Below, in pieces: positions 9,113-17,481 of a DNA stretch of 64,000 nucleotides. Position 1 is the first letter of the stretch, and every line of letters starts with the position of its first letter. A model generated the notes under the pieces. The model searched no databases. It saw only the letters and a program-made list of their open reading frames with translations, and had not been told where the DNA came from. The stretch comes from Pseudomonas sp. R37(2017) (lineage in GTDB: Bacteria; Pseudomonadota; Gammaproteobacteria; Pseudomonadales; Pseudomonadaceae), in the NCBI RefSeq assembly GCF_002113375.1, contig NZ_NEHO01000012.1, positions 62,001 to 126,000 of the forward strand, given 5' to 3'. The translations under genes were made by a program, and so were the position numbers.

Positions 9113-9456
9113 GGGGGGTAGCGGCGAGTCAGGGGCGGCTGGGCGAATTTCACACCGGTCAGTCCATGGGCCATCAACGCGCGGATATTGCCGTGATCGC
9201 TGCCTTCAGGCGTCGCCAGCACCGAGCGGTAATGCTCGCCGAACGCCAGCAGGGCTTCTTCATCGCTCAAGCCTTCGAGCAACGCCAGACCCAGGGTCTT
9301 GCACGAGCCTTCGTTCTGCCCGGCGGCGTTTTCCACGCCACCATTGTTGAAAGCCTGAGGCTGGTAGTCGTAACCGGCGGCGATGAATGCCAGGGTGTCG
9401 GCGAAAACGTGTTCGCCGCTGTTGAGGCTGGCGCGCAGGGTGTTCAAATCACTCAT
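9073..9456 (-). CDS. HopJ-family protein with REP-derived C-terminus
   Basis: Small protein of 127 residues whose first ~112 match the HopJ type III effector domain family (SDLNTLRASLNSGEHVFADTLAFIAAGYDYQP ... FGEHYRSVLATPEGSDHGNIRALM). Despite the name, the family is widespread in Pseudomonas without secretion evidence and its function is unknown. The start at 9456 overlaps the end of the DUF1244 gene by 8 bp, so the two are co-translated. The C-terminus (PCRSEHARDGRQR) is encoded by the REPIN arm, suggesting that the native stop was lost when the element inserted. Confidence 0.82.
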   Translation of the reverse strand: MSDLNTLRASLNSGEHVFADTLAFIAAGYDYQPQAFNNGGVENAAGQNEGSCKTLGLALLEGLSDEEALLAFGEHYRSVLATPEGSDHGNIRALMAHGLTGVKFAQPPLTRRYPPCRSEHARDGRQR

Positions 9457-9745
9457 GAGGTTTTCCTTTGGCGAACGCCGCCTGTTGTTCGGCATTGGCT
9501 TCTTGCTGGTATTGGGCTTTCCACTCGGCGTACGGCATGCCGTAAACCACTTCGCGCGCTTCGTCGAGGCTGACCTCGATCTGGCGTTCGTCAGCCGCCG
9601 CCTTGTACCACTTGGACAGGCAGTTGCGGCAAAAACCCGAGAGATTCATCAGGTCGATGTTCTGCACATCCTTGCGGCTGTCCAGGTGGGCCACCAGCCG
9701 GCGAAAGGCGGCGGCTTCGAGTTCCAGGCGTTGTTGATCGGTCAT
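9449..9745 (-). CDS. DUF1244 domain protein
   Basis: 98-residue protein of the DUF1244 family, recognised from DLMNLSGFCRNCLSKWY and DEAREVVYGMPYAEWK. The two cysteines (FCRNC) are a family feature. Function unknown. The ATG at 9745 is preferred over upstream in-frame starts because those run back through the repeat at 9761-9845. It overlaps the HopJ-like gene and probably forms an operon with it. Confidence 0.85.
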   Translation of the reverse strand: MTDQQRLELEAAAFRRLVAHLDSRKDVQNIDLMNLSGFCRNCLSKWYKAAADERQIEVSLDEAREVVYGMPYAEWKAQYQQEANAEQQAAFAKGKPHE

Positions 9746-9760
9746 GGGGGGTCTCTGCGA

Positions 9761-9845
9761 GACAGCTTCGAGCGGCAAGCTTGAAGCTGCAAGATGGATG
9801 GCGGTGATGCAAAGTTTACAGCTTGGCGCTTGAAGCTTGTAGCTA
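9761..9845. repeat. Interspersed inverted repeat, AGCTTGAAGCTTG family
   Basis: Imperfect inverted repeat with arms around GCGGCAAGCTTGAAGCTGCAAG and its complement. The same family occurs at 34189. The right arm reaches the stop codon of folX (TAG at 9843-9845). Confidence 0.65.
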
Positions 9846-10214
9846 GCGGCTCGCTGCAAGCGTTATCGACACCGACTCGGCGAATCGCAACGCGTGGGGT
9901 TTGTCGACCTCGACCTCGGCGTAGAGCACCGAGGCATTGGCCATCACCAGGTCGAGAATTTCCTGGGTCAGGCGTTCGAGCAGCGCAAAGCGGTTGCCCT
10001 CCACATGGGCGATGATCGCCTTGGTAATGGTCCGGTAGTTCAACGCGTGATCGATGTCGTTATCCCGGACCGCTTCCTGGGCTGCATACAGAATGGTCAG
10101 GTTGATCAACACGTCCTGCTTGTTGAGGATTTCATCTTCATTGATGCCAATGAAGGTACGCAGACACAGGTCTTTGACCCGGATGCGTGCCATGCCTGGT
10201 TGAAGTTGTGGCAT
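9843..10214 (-). CDS. folX: Dihydroneopterin triphosphate 2'-epimerase
   Basis: 123-residue member of the FolB/FolX fold (ARIRVKDLCLRTFIGINEDE, then VLINLTILYAA, and the C-terminal VEVDKPHALRFAES). FolX epimerises dihydroneopterin triphosphate to the monapterin isomer. The assignment to FolX rather than the aldolase FolB rests on the adjacent folE and folM. It is 2 bp downstream of folE on the same strand. Product feeds tetrahydromonapterin, the pterin cofactor of phenylalanine hydroxylase in Pseudomonas. Confidence 0.88.
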   Translation of the reverse strand: MPQLQPGMARIRVKDLCLRTFIGINEDEILNKQDVLINLTILYAAQEAVRDNDIDHALNYRTITKAIIAHVEGNRFALLERLTQEILDLVMANASVLYAEVEVDKPHALRFAESVSITLAASR

Positions 10215-10216
10215 TG

Positions 10217-10777
10217 CTACTTGCTCCGTCCAATCAATTGCAGGAACTCCTGGCGGGTGTTGCTCGACTCGCGGAAGGCGCCGAGCATCACCGAGGTGTT
10301 CATGGTCGAATTCTGTTTTTCGACGCCGCGCATCATCATGCACATGTGCTGCGCTTCGATGACCACTGCGACGCCGGCAGCGTCGGTCACCTGTTGCACG
10401 GCATCGGCGATTTGCCGGGTGAGGTTTTCCTGGATTTGCAGGCGTCGGGCGAACATGTCCACCAGCCGCGCAATCTTCGACAGGCCCAGCACCTTGCCGG
10501 TTGGAATGTAAGCTACATGCGCCTTGCCGATGAAGGGCAAGATGTGGTGTTCGCAAAGCGAATACAACTCGATGTTGTCGACGATCACCATTTCATCGTT
10601 ATCGGAGGCGAACAGCGCGCCATTGACGATGTCTTCGACACTTTGCTCGTAACCATGGCAAAGGTACTGCATGGCTTTGGCCGCGCGCATCGGCGTATCG
10701 AGCAAACCCTCGCGGTCGGGGTTTTCGCCGAGGCCGATGAGGATCTCTCGATAATTCTGGGGCAGGGATAACGTCAT
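10217..10777 (-). CDS. folE: GTP cyclohydrolase I
   Basis: Converts GTP to 7,8-dihydroneopterin triphosphate. 186 residues, with the family's zinc ligands visible: C75 and H78 in SLCEHH and C146 in AQHMCMMMRG. Substrate-binding segments (FIGKAHVAYIPTGKVLGLSK, RRLQIQENLT) are intact. It lies between folM (20 bp upstream) and folX, so is likely dedicated to monapterin rather than folate; a second folE elsewhere would be expected. Confidence 0.95.
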   Translation of the reverse strand: MTLSLPQNYREILIGLGENPDREGLLDTPMRAAKAMQYLCHGYEQSVEDIVNGALFASDNDEMVIVDNIELYSLCEHHILPFIGKAHVAYIPTGKVLGLSKIARLVDMFARRLQIQENLTRQIADAVQQVTDAAGVAVVIEAQHMCMMMRGVEKQNSTMNTSVMLGAFRESSNTRQEFLQLIGRSK

Positions 10778-10797
10778 GGAAAATCCTCGCGGGAGAC

Positions 10798-11508
10798 TTA
10801 CTTGATGTGCCTTCCGCCGTTGACGGTCAGGGTGGTGCCGGTGACGTAGGGGTTGTCGAGCAGATAGCGCAGGCTCTGGTAGATCACCTCGCCGCCGGGC
10901 TCGATGCCCAGCGCGGACTTGGCCAGCGTCCTGGCGCGGTAGGCCGCGTCGTCTTCAGGGTTGAACAGTAGCAGGGCCGGTGCGATCCCGTTGACCTTGA
11001 TGGCCGGCGCGTACCTGGCGGCGAAGGACAGGGTCAGGCTGTCGAGCCCGGCTTTGCTGGCGCAATAGCCGATGTGCTTGCTGCTGCCCTTGCGGGTCAC
11101 GTCATCGCTGATGTGCACGATGTCGGCGGGGCTCGAGCGATGCAGCAGGTCGGCGCAATGCAGATTGATCAGGTAGGGCGCCAGCATGTGCACGCTGAAC
11201 ATGCGGGTGAATGCGACGGCGTCGGTGTCCGGTGTTTCGGCCAGCCATTCGGAGGCGTTGTGGACAATCGCCCGCAAACAGTCGGTATGGGTTTTCAGTT
11301 CGCTGATGAAGGCCAGGATCCCGGCCTCGCTGGCGAAGTCCGCGAACACCGCGGTGGCGCCCAGGTCGCGCAGGGCTTGTACGCCGGGACGCTCGCTGCG
11401 GTAACTGAATATCACGCGATGACCATCTTCCAGCAATCGCCGGGCACAGTGCAGGCCGACGCGCTGGCCGGCGCCGGTAATGAGGACTGGGGCTGCGGAA
11501 GAGGTCAT
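10798..11508 (-). CDS. folM: Dihydromonapterin reductase, SDR family
   Basis: Short-chain dehydrogenase of 236 residues that reduces dihydromonapterin to tetrahydromonapterin with NADPH. The nucleotide motif is LITGAGQRVGLHCAR with the following SYRSERP, the FolM type. The catalytic Tyr/Lys lie in IGYCASKAGLD, and the C-terminus GTTLTVNGGRHIK is characteristic. The ATG at 11508 is chosen because it places MTSSAAPVLITG at the usual distance from the fold. First gene of a folM-folE-folX operon; it diverges from the MerR-type regulator at 11736. Confidence 0.9.
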   Translation of the reverse strand: MTSSAAPVLITGAGQRVGLHCARRLLEDGHRVIFSYRSERPGVQALRDLGATAVFADFASEAGILAFISELKTHTDCLRAIVHNASEWLAETPDTDAVAFTRMFSVHMLAPYLINLHCADLLHRSSPADIVHISDDVTRKGSSKHIGYCASKAGLDSLTLSFAARYAPAIKVNGIAPALLLFNPEDDAAYRARTLAKSALGIEPGGEVIYQSLRYLLDNPYVTGTTLTVNGGRHIK

Positions 11509-11735
11509 GAAAGGCTCGCGTCGCGGTGAGAGCAAAACTATACCAGCGACGGGAGCGCTCTATCTATTACAGCCCCTCGAACAGAAACTTCGCCTCGTGC
11601 AGCCTGTCTTGAAACAGGCAGAAATTGTCCCCGATTCAGTGAGTTGCGTCCGGGATGTTTTTCGCTCGGATGCGGCATGAAATTTTTTACGGAATCTATA
11701 CGGTGTGAGCGATTAGAATGTGAGTTGGACGATAC

Positions 11736-12713
11736 ATGGAAGTTTGCATCAGGATGCCCGTACTTACTGACAGTACTTCAGATTCCACGCTGACCGTCTC
11801 TCTCGAACAGGAAGAGCTTTTTCCCATTCGCGAGGTCGCGCGCCTGACAGGTGTCAACCCGGTCACGCTTCGTGCCTGGGAGCGACGTTATGGTCTGATC
11901 GTTCCAACTCGCACCGAAAGCGGACATCGTCTGTACACGCTGACCGAAATTGAGCGAGTTCGCAGTATCCTCAGTTGGATCGAGCGTGGCGTTGCCGTCA
12001 GTAAGATCGGCAAGATCCTGGCCAGGGCCGAGCCGCTCCAGGCGTTATCGCACATCATCCCCAACAACCTGATAGAAGCCGATTATGCGCAGTGGCAGCA
12101 ACAGGTTCTTGTCGCCGTGAACGCGTTTGACGACCTGCGGCTGGAGCAGCTCTACGGCCAGATTTTCTCCAGCTACGCTCTGCCGGTGGTGTTTCAGGAC
12201 ATTCTGATGCCCGTCTGGAAGCAGTTGTTGCAGCGCCAGGACCAGTTCGGCGGAACCAGTGAGTGGCTGTTTCTGGATGGTTTTCTGCGTTCCCGGGTGG
12301 TGCAGCGTCTGTTGTTGCAGCGCGAAAAACAGCCACGTCGCGTGGTCATCTGCGCCCTGGCAGGACAGTGCCGAGAGCTGGAGCTGCTGGTCGCCGCGCT
12401 GTTCCTGAGTAACGGGCGATCGGCCGTTCGAGTGCTGAACATTGGCCAGCGGTTCGATGAGCTGGCCCTGATGTGCGAAAGGATCAAGCCCCTGGCGCTG
12501 GTGCTGTTTTCCAATCATGTACCGGCACCCGAATTGCCGCGGCGCTTGAATCGCCTGGCCATGAGTCTGGAGTGCCGACTGTTGTTGGCCGGCGATGCTT
12601 CTGACCTGGCACAGGAGAGCCTGGCGGGATCATCGATCGGCTGCCTGGGCAATGAAGGAGAGACCATGAGCCAGCGTCTGAAGCAGTTCCTGGCAGGCAA
12701 TCTGGATACTTGA
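11736..12713 (+). CDS. MerR-family regulator, LitR/CarH-like (class lacking the B12-ligating His)
   Basis: 325 residues. N-terminal MerR helix-turn-helix and wing (LFPIREVARLTGVNPVTLRAWERRYGL, then RLYTLTEIERVRSIL), followed by a helical domain and a cobalamin-binding-like Rossmann domain (VVICALAGQCRELELLVAALFL). Where CarH/LitR has the cobalt-ligating His of ExxHxxG, this protein has QCRELE, so it probably does not bind adenosylcobalamin. This fits the Pseudomonas PplR group, which works with short LOV proteins; one is encoded nearby (13377). An alternative start is the ATG at 11754. It diverges from folM. Confidence 0.85.
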   Translation: MEVCIRMPVLTDSTSDSTLTVSLEQEELFPIREVARLTGVNPVTLRAWERRYGLIVPTRTESGHRLYTLTEIERVRSILSWIERGVAVSKIGKILARAEPLQALSHIIPNNLIEADYAQWQQQVLVAVNAFDDLRLEQLYGQIFSSYALPVVFQDILMPVWKQLLQRQDQFGGTSEWLFLDGFLRSRVVQRLLLQREKQPRRVVICALAGQCRELELLVAALFLSNGRSAVRVLNIGQRFDELALMCERIKPLALVLFSNHVPAPELPRRLNRLAMSLECRLLLAGDASDLAQESLAGSSIGCLGNEGETMSQRLKQFLAGNLDT

Positions 12714-12716
12714 GTT

Positions 12717-13328
12717 TCAGAGATGCAGCGCTGGATGAGTCAAGCGATGCTGTTGCAGGATGAACTGGCGCAGACGCTCGGTTTCATCCGTATCGCTCTG
12801 GTTCAGTTGGTAGGCGTAGAAACCGTGTTCGTTTTCTTTCTCGAAAGTGCCGCGCAAGGCAATCCGCTCATAGCCTGACGGGCTGAACCACAAGGCGAAA
12901 TGCCTGGGCGGCTTGGTCTTGTTGCGAACTTCCAGCAAAACCCCTTTGCACGATACTTCGTGTACCCACAGGGTGCCGGGTTGACCCTGGGCGTTTTCCA
13001 GCGCTACCGGTTCGTCCAGTACCAGGCGCCAAGGCCGGACCATCGGCCCGTCCTCATAGATACTTGGCACGCCGAGACGCAAATGCAGCGCATGGAACTC
13101 GTCTTCCACCAGGTGCAGGGGGAAGGTCATTTGCTGGTTTTCGAAGCTGGCTTGAATGGTGACCTGCTCGTGGGCCGCCAGGCGGGTGAGCAGGTCACGG
13201 ATTTGCGACCCACCGTTGACGAGCAGGCTCGACGTCGCATCCCGCACATTGAGTTGCGGGTTGTGTTGCATGTTCTGGATAAAATCCAGCTCATCCTGGG
13301 TCAGGAGTGCGTCGCGCTGCATGGCCAA
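12717..13328 (-). CDS. PilZ-like flagellar brake/c-di-GMP effector candidate
   Basis: 203 residues with YcgR-like layout: an N-terminal domain (about 1-100) and a C-terminal beta-barrel region with LWVHEVSCKGVLLEV and FALWFSPSGYERIALRGTFE, which resembles the D/N-x-S-x-x-G segment of PilZ domains. A clear RxxxR c-di-GMP motif is not evident, so binding is unproven. It lies on the minus strand between the regulator and the LOV gene and follows the LOV gene (48 bp), so the two may be co-transcribed. Start may be the ATG at 13328 or 13322. Confidence 0.55.
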   Translation of the reverse strand: MAMQRDALLTQDELDFIQNMQHNPQLNVRDATSSLLVNGGSQIRDLLTRLAAHEQVTIQASFENQQMTFPLHLVEDEFHALHLRLGVPSIYEDGPMVRPWRLVLDEPVALENAQGQPGTLWVHEVSCKGVLLEVRNKTKPPRHFALWFSPSGYERIALRGTFEKENEHGFYAYQLNQSDTDETERLRQFILQQHRLTHPALHL

Positions 13329-13376
13329 CTCGAAAGATATAGTTACAAAGTCATTGGTGATTGTAGTTACTGACCA

Positions 13377-13853
13377 CTAATTCTGAGTTTTGTTTTTACC
13401 GTTCGTCGCCTTGAGCGCGGCAAGCTCGGCCCGGAGTTCAGCCACCTGCCCTTCGAGCTGAACCACGCGCTGTTGCGCCTTGACCTGCACGGTGACGTCT
13501 TTCTGCACACCGACAAAATAGGTTTGCCCGTCCGCCGGATTTTTCACCGTTGAAAGGGACAGCTCATTCCAGAAGGGGGTGCCGTCCTTTCGGTAGTTGC
13601 GCAGTATTTCCCGGCAGGATCCGCCACTGTTCAGGGCATCGCGAATCAACGGCAGGGCTTGCTGGTCGCGGTCCCCCGACTGCAGGAAGCGGCAATCCTG
13701 ATAGAGAATTTCTTCGCTGGAGTACCCCGTCAGGCGTTCGAACGCGGGGTTGACGTAAATGAGGATTTTGTCCTGATCGCCTTCCTTTTCCGCAATCACG
13801 ATACCGTCGTTGGAGGCATTGATGACCATTTGCAGCAACTGGGCGTTAATCAT
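13377..13853 (-). CDS. Short LOV (blue-light) photoreceptor, SB-LOV type
   Basis: 158 residues: one PAS/LOV domain and a C-terminal coiled-coil helix (VQLEGQVAELRAELAALK) with no output domain. The flavin-binding motif is YQDCRFLQSGDRDQ, with the photo-adduct cysteine at C54. Downstream are NYRKDGTPFWNELSLS and YFVGVQKDVT, all LOV hallmarks. The N-terminus MINAQLLQMVINASNDGIV is very close to P. putida SB1/SB2-LOV as I remember them. In that species SB-LOV proteins act with LitR-like PplR regulators in light-induced transcription, which matches the neighbouring gene at 11736. Confidence 0.92.
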   Translation of the reverse strand: MINAQLLQMVINASNDGIVIAEKEGDQDKILIYVNPAFERLTGYSSEEILYQDCRFLQSGDRDQQALPLIRDALNSGGSCREILRNYRKDGTPFWNELSLSTVKNPADGQTYFVGVQKDVTVQVKAQQRVVQLEGQVAELRAELAALKATNGKNKTQN

Positions 13854-13954
13854 CGGAGTATCCTTTCCTGATTGATTGTCGATTGCATTCTAAAAGAACA
13901 ATCACGACCGTGCTGTTAATATCCGGTTTTTTACTCGGATTCAGGATCAGATCG

Positions 13955-14410
13955 ATGAAAGTCGCCATCATTTCCGGCTCGGTGTACGGCACGGCCGAAG
14001 AAGTTGCCCGCCACGCCGTCAGCCTGTTGAAATCCGCCGGTTTCGAAACCTGGCACAACCCGCGTGCGACACTCGCCGATATCCAGGCGTTTGGCCCCGA
14101 AGCCTTTCTTGCGGTGACCTCGACTACCGGCATGGGCGAGTTGCCGGACAACCTGCAACCACTGTACTCGACCATTCGTGACCAATTGCCAGCAGCCTGG
14201 CGCGGTTTGCCGGGTGCCGTGATCGGATTGGGCGATGCGAGTTATGGCGATACTTTCTGTGGCGGCGGCGAGCAGATGCGCGAATTGTTCGGCGAACTGG
14301 GCATTCGCGAAGTACTGCCAATGCTGCGCCTGGATGCCAGCGAAAGCGTGACTCCGGAAACGGATGCCGAGCCTTGGCTGGCGAACCTGATCAGCGCTCT
14401 GCGCGAGTGA
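13955..14410 (+). CDS. Flavodoxin, MioC-like
   Basis: 151-residue flavodoxin-fold protein. The FMN phosphate loop is SGSVYGTAEEVARH, followed by TSTTGMGELPDNL and GLGDASYGDTFCGGG, the second and third FMN-contact loops. Length and sequence are of the short MioC/FldA-like class. Redox partner not evident from context. The ATG at 13955 (MKVAIISGS) is chosen over in-frame starts upstream, which would extend into the divergent LOV promoter. Confidence 0.88.
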   Translation: MKVAIISGSVYGTAEEVARHAVSLLKSAGFETWHNPRATLADIQAFGPEAFLAVTSTTGMGELPDNLQPLYSTIRDQLPAAWRGLPGAVIGLGDASYGDTFCGGGEQMRELFGELGIREVLPMLRLDASESVTPETDAEPWLANLISALRE

Positions 14411-14640
14411 CAGCTAACCCTGCATCAATGCCCGCCAGGGTTCTGGCAGTGCAGCGAAAGCTGCCCGTCAGAGCCTCGCGGGTACCAGTCGTTTGACTTG
14501 GGCCCAGGGCAGCAGGGCGGGGGAGTGACTCGCTGGGTCATCAAGCTGGCTGCCAATGCAACTACACGAACCTCAAGGGCTGACTAGACTCGGTAAACAT
14601 AGGAAACACTTCATAATAAAAAGCACCGAGGCTTCCTGCC

Positions 14641-15423
14641 GTGACTGTCGCTCCCGTCCAATCGCCCCACAGTGTCAAAGACCTGGTCAGCGCTGCCGAA
14701 TGGCAGACTCGCGTTGACCTGGCGGCCTGTTACCGCCTGGTCGCTCAACATGGTTGGGATGACCTTGTCTTTACCCATATCTCCGCCAAGGTGCCCGGCA
14801 CCGAAGATTTCCTCATCAACCCGTTCGGGTTGATGTTTCACGAAATTACCGCGTCGAGCCTGGTCAAGGTGGATCAGGCCGGCAACAAACTGATGGACAG
14901 TCCCTACGAGATCAATCCGGCGGGTTACACCATTCACAGCGCCGTGCATGAAGTCCGTCACGATGTCGTCTGTGTATTGCATACCCACACCGCTTCGGGG
15001 GTTGCGGTATCGGCACAGAAGCAGGGCGTGTTGCCGATCAGCCAGCAGTCGTTGTTCGTGCTTTCCAGCCTGGCGTACCACGCCTACGAGGGTGTGGCGC
15101 TCAACCATGATGAAAAAGTGCGGCTGCAGGCCGACCTCGGTGAAAACAATTTCCTGATGTTGCACAACCACGGCCTGCTGACCTGTGCCGGCACCATCGC
15201 CGATACGTTCCTGATGATGTTCACCTTTCAGCGTGCCTGCGATATCCAGGTCATGGCGCAGAACGGTGCAACTGAACTGATCGCCATCGAACCGCAGATT
15301 CTGGCCGGCGCCAAGGCCATGATCGCGGGTGTCACCAGAAGTGCTCAAGGAATGGGCGGAGCGCTGGCATGGCCGGCGCTGCTGCGCAAACTCGATAAAC
15401 TGGACCCGGGCTATAAACTCTAA
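14641..15423 (+). CDS. Class II aldolase/adducin-like protein
   Basis: 260 residues, GTG start with CGAGG about 9 bp upstream. Class II aldolase fold: DLVFTHISAKVPGTEDFLINPFG, metal-binding HTH in VLHTHTASG, and HNHG in LMLHNHGLLTCAG. This family includes fuculose-phosphate aldolases, but this adducin-like subgroup has no settled reaction. Its stop overlaps the next start (TAATG), indicating translational coupling to the hydrolase. Confidence 0.85.
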   Translation: MTVAPVQSPHSVKDLVSAAEWQTRVDLAACYRLVAQHGWDDLVFTHISAKVPGTEDFLINPFGLMFHEITASSLVKVDQAGNKLMDSPYEINPAGYTIHSAVHEVRHDVVCVLHTHTASGVAVSAQKQGVLPISQQSLFVLSSLAYHAYEGVALNHDEKVRLQADLGENNFLMLHNHGLLTCAGTIADTFLMMFTFQRACDIQVMAQNGATELIAIEPQILAGAKAMIAGVTRSAQGMGGALAWPALLRKLDKLDPGYKL

Positions 15424-16325
15424 TGGTACTCGCCGAGATCCCCCTGTGTGTCTGGCGCAAACGCAGCCGGACGTTCCTGTTCCGTGGCCACGACATCCGT
15501 TACTGGACAGCGGGGCAGGGTGAGCCGCTGTTGCTCATTCACGGCTTTCCGTCCGCCAGTTGGGACTGGCATTACCTGTGGCAACCTTTGACCCAGCGAT
15601 TTCGTGTGATCGCATGCGACATGCTGGGCTTTGGCGACTCGGCCAAACCGGCGAATCACGACTACAGCCTGCAGGAACAAGCGGATCTGCAGTTGGCACT
15701 GCTTGAACACCTGAATGTCGTACAGCCGGTGCACCTGTTCGCCCACGATTACGGCGACAGCGTGGCCCAGGAACTGCTGGCCCGGCACTACGAGTCGCAG
15801 GTGGAACTGGCCAGTTGTGTGTTTCTCAATGGCGGATTGTTTCCAGAAACCCATCGCCCGGTGTTGATGCAAAAACTCCTGCTCAGTCCTTTGGGCTGGA
15901 TGATCGGCCGCGCCTTCAGTCGTGATGGCCTGGTGAGAAGCTTTCGGCAGGTTTTCGGACCGCAAACCCGCCCCAGTGAAAGCCAGATGGATGATTTCTG
16001 GAGCCTGGTCGAAAGTCATCACGGGCCACGGATCATGCATAAATTGATTGCCTACATCCCGGAGCGACGTGTCTGGCGCAACCGCTGGGTCAGCGCGATG
16101 CAGCGCGGTGAAGTGCCGCTGCGAGTGATCGATGGCGGGGTCGATCCGGTCTCCGGCGCGCACATGGTCGAGCGTTACCGGGAACTGATCCCGCAGGCGG
16201 ACACGGTGGTGTTGCCCGGCATTGGCCACTACCCACAGATCGAGGCGCCCAGCGAGGTGCTCAAGCACTACCTGGCGTTTCGCGATCAACTGCTGTTGCC
16301 GCCGCGCAAGGTGGCGTGTTCCTGA
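15423..16325 (+). CDS. Alpha/beta hydrolase with Asp nucleophile (MEST/haloalkane dehalogenase-like)
   Basis: 300 residues. Oxyanion-hole HGFPSASWDWHY at 40-51 and a nucleophile elbow AHDYGDS with Asp109 instead of Ser, as in haloalkane dehalogenases, epoxide hydrolases and the MEST group. The catalytic His lies in GIGHYPQIEAP. HDYGDSVAQELL is especially MEST-like. The ATG overlaps the aldolase stop codon. The natural substrate is unknown. Confidence 0.86.
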   Translation: MVLAEIPLCVWRKRSRTFLFRGHDIRYWTAGQGEPLLLIHGFPSASWDWHYLWQPLTQRFRVIACDMLGFGDSAKPANHDYSLQEQADLQLALLEHLNVVQPVHLFAHDYGDSVAQELLARHYESQVELASCVFLNGGLFPETHRPVLMQKLLLSPLGWMIGRAFSRDGLVRSFRQVFGPQTRPSESQMDDFWSLVESHHGPRIMHKLIAYIPERRVWRNRWVSAMQRGEVPLRVIDGGVDPVSGAHMVERYRELIPQADTVVLPGIGHYPQIEAPSEVLKHYLAFRDQLLLPPRKVACS

Positions 16326-16495
16326 TTCGCATCGTTGAACCTGTTCTGCTTCTGTGGGGTCGCGTCATCCTGTCCGACGCGATCATCATCCCCCAGCCTT
16401 ATCGAGTACCATTCAGCCTCCCCCGTGTTCATTGTGACCCGCTGCGCCGTGCCTGAAACTCGGACTTATTGTCCCTGGCCTGCTGGAGTCCCCCC

Positions 16496-17407
16496 ATGAA
16501 TGAGTCTGTGCGCTTCGAAGATAAAGTCGTGATCATCACTGGTGCCGGAGGCGGCCTGGGACGGGCGCATGCACTGCTGTTCGCCAAACAGGGCGCCAGG
16601 GTACTGGTCAACGATCTTGGCGGATCGACCCAGGGCGAAGGCGCCAACGCTTCGGCCGCCGACCGCGTGGTTGCGGACATTCGCGAGGCCGGCGGTATCG
16701 CCGAGGCCAACCACGATTCGGTCACGGACGGTGACAAACTGGTCCAGCACGCACTGGATGTCTTCGGGCGCGTCGACGTGGTGGTCAACAACGCCGGGAT
16801 CCTGCGTGACAAGACCTTCCACAAAATGGAAGACGCCGACTGGGATCTGGTTTACCGCGTCCACGTCGAAGGTGCCTACAAAGTCACCCGCGCCGCCTGG
16901 CCGCACATGCGCGAGCAAAACTACGGCCGAGTGATTTTCACGGCGTCGACCTCGGGCATCTATGGCAATTTCGGTCAGTCCAACTACGGCATGGCCAAGC
17001 TCGGTCTCTACGGCCTGACTCGTACCCTGGCCATTGAAGGCCGCAAGAACAACATCCTGGTCAATGCCATCGCTCCCACTGGCGGCACGCGCATGACCGA
17101 AGGCCTGATCCCGCCGCAGGTTTTCGAGCAGCTCAAGCCGGAACTGGTCAGCCCGCTGGTGGTTTACCTGGCCAGCGAGCACTGCCAGGAAACCTCCGGC
17201 CTGTTTGAAGTCGGTGGCGGCTGGATGGGCAAGGTGCGCTGGGAGCGCAGCCTCGGCATCGGGTTCGATCCACGGACCGGTTTCTCCCCGGAAGACGTGG
17301 CCGCGCACTGGCAGCAGATTTGCGACTTCGAAGGCGCGGCGCATCCGAAGGACAACATCGAGGCGCTGAAGGAAATGATGGGGAACTTGAAGAAGTATTC
17401 GCTCTGA
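16496..17407 (+). CDS. SDR oxidoreductase, MFE-2/FabG-like
   Basis: 303-residue short-chain dehydrogenase. The cofactor motif TGAGGGLGRAHA with VNDLGGS marks the peroxisomal multifunctional enzyme type 2 (3-hydroxyacyl-CoA dehydrogenase) subgroup. The active site is S151-S153 region with Y164 and K168 (SNYGMAKLG). The C-terminal ~50 residues (GFSPEDVAAHWQQICDFEGAAHP) are also typical. GGAG precedes the ATG at 16496. Likely acts on acyl-CoA or a similar substrate; this is from family only. Confidence 0.9.
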   Translation: MNESVRFEDKVVIITGAGGGLGRAHALLFAKQGARVLVNDLGGSTQGEGANASAADRVVADIREAGGIAEANHDSVTDGDKLVQHALDVFGRVDVVVNNAGILRDKTFHKMEDADWDLVYRVHVEGAYKVTRAAWPHMREQNYGRVIFTASTSGIYGNFGQSNYGMAKLGLYGLTRTLAIEGRKNNILVNAIAPTGGTRMTEGLIPPQVFEQLKPELVSPLVVYLASEHCQETSGLFEVGGGWMGKVRWERSLGIGFDPRTGFSPEDVAAHWQQICDFEGAAHPKDNIEALKEMMGNLKKYSL

Positions 17408-17411
17408 TAGC

Positions 17412-17450
17412 ACCGGCAAGGTCACATTGATCGACCTTGCCGGTTGTTGC
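17412..17450 (+). terminator. Terminator-like hairpin between the SDR and amidase genes
   Basis: Twelve-base-pair stem ACCGGCAAGGTC/GACCTTGCCGGT with a short loop, then TGTTGCATTT. The U-tract is weak. It lies between convergent genes. Confidence 0.65.
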
Positions 17451-17481
17451 ATTTGTCAGCTGAAACGCCGTCTGCCGACGA

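Noticed and set aside
11693..11735. Light-regulator operator at the LitR-like gene promoter
   Set aside because: No TRTACA-N12-TGTAYA match was found in the folM-regulator gap.
13339..13370. PplR-type site between the PilZ-like and LOV genes (TTACA...TGTAGT)
   Set aside because: Spacing is 14 rather than 12 and the half-sites differ from TRTACA/TGTAYA.
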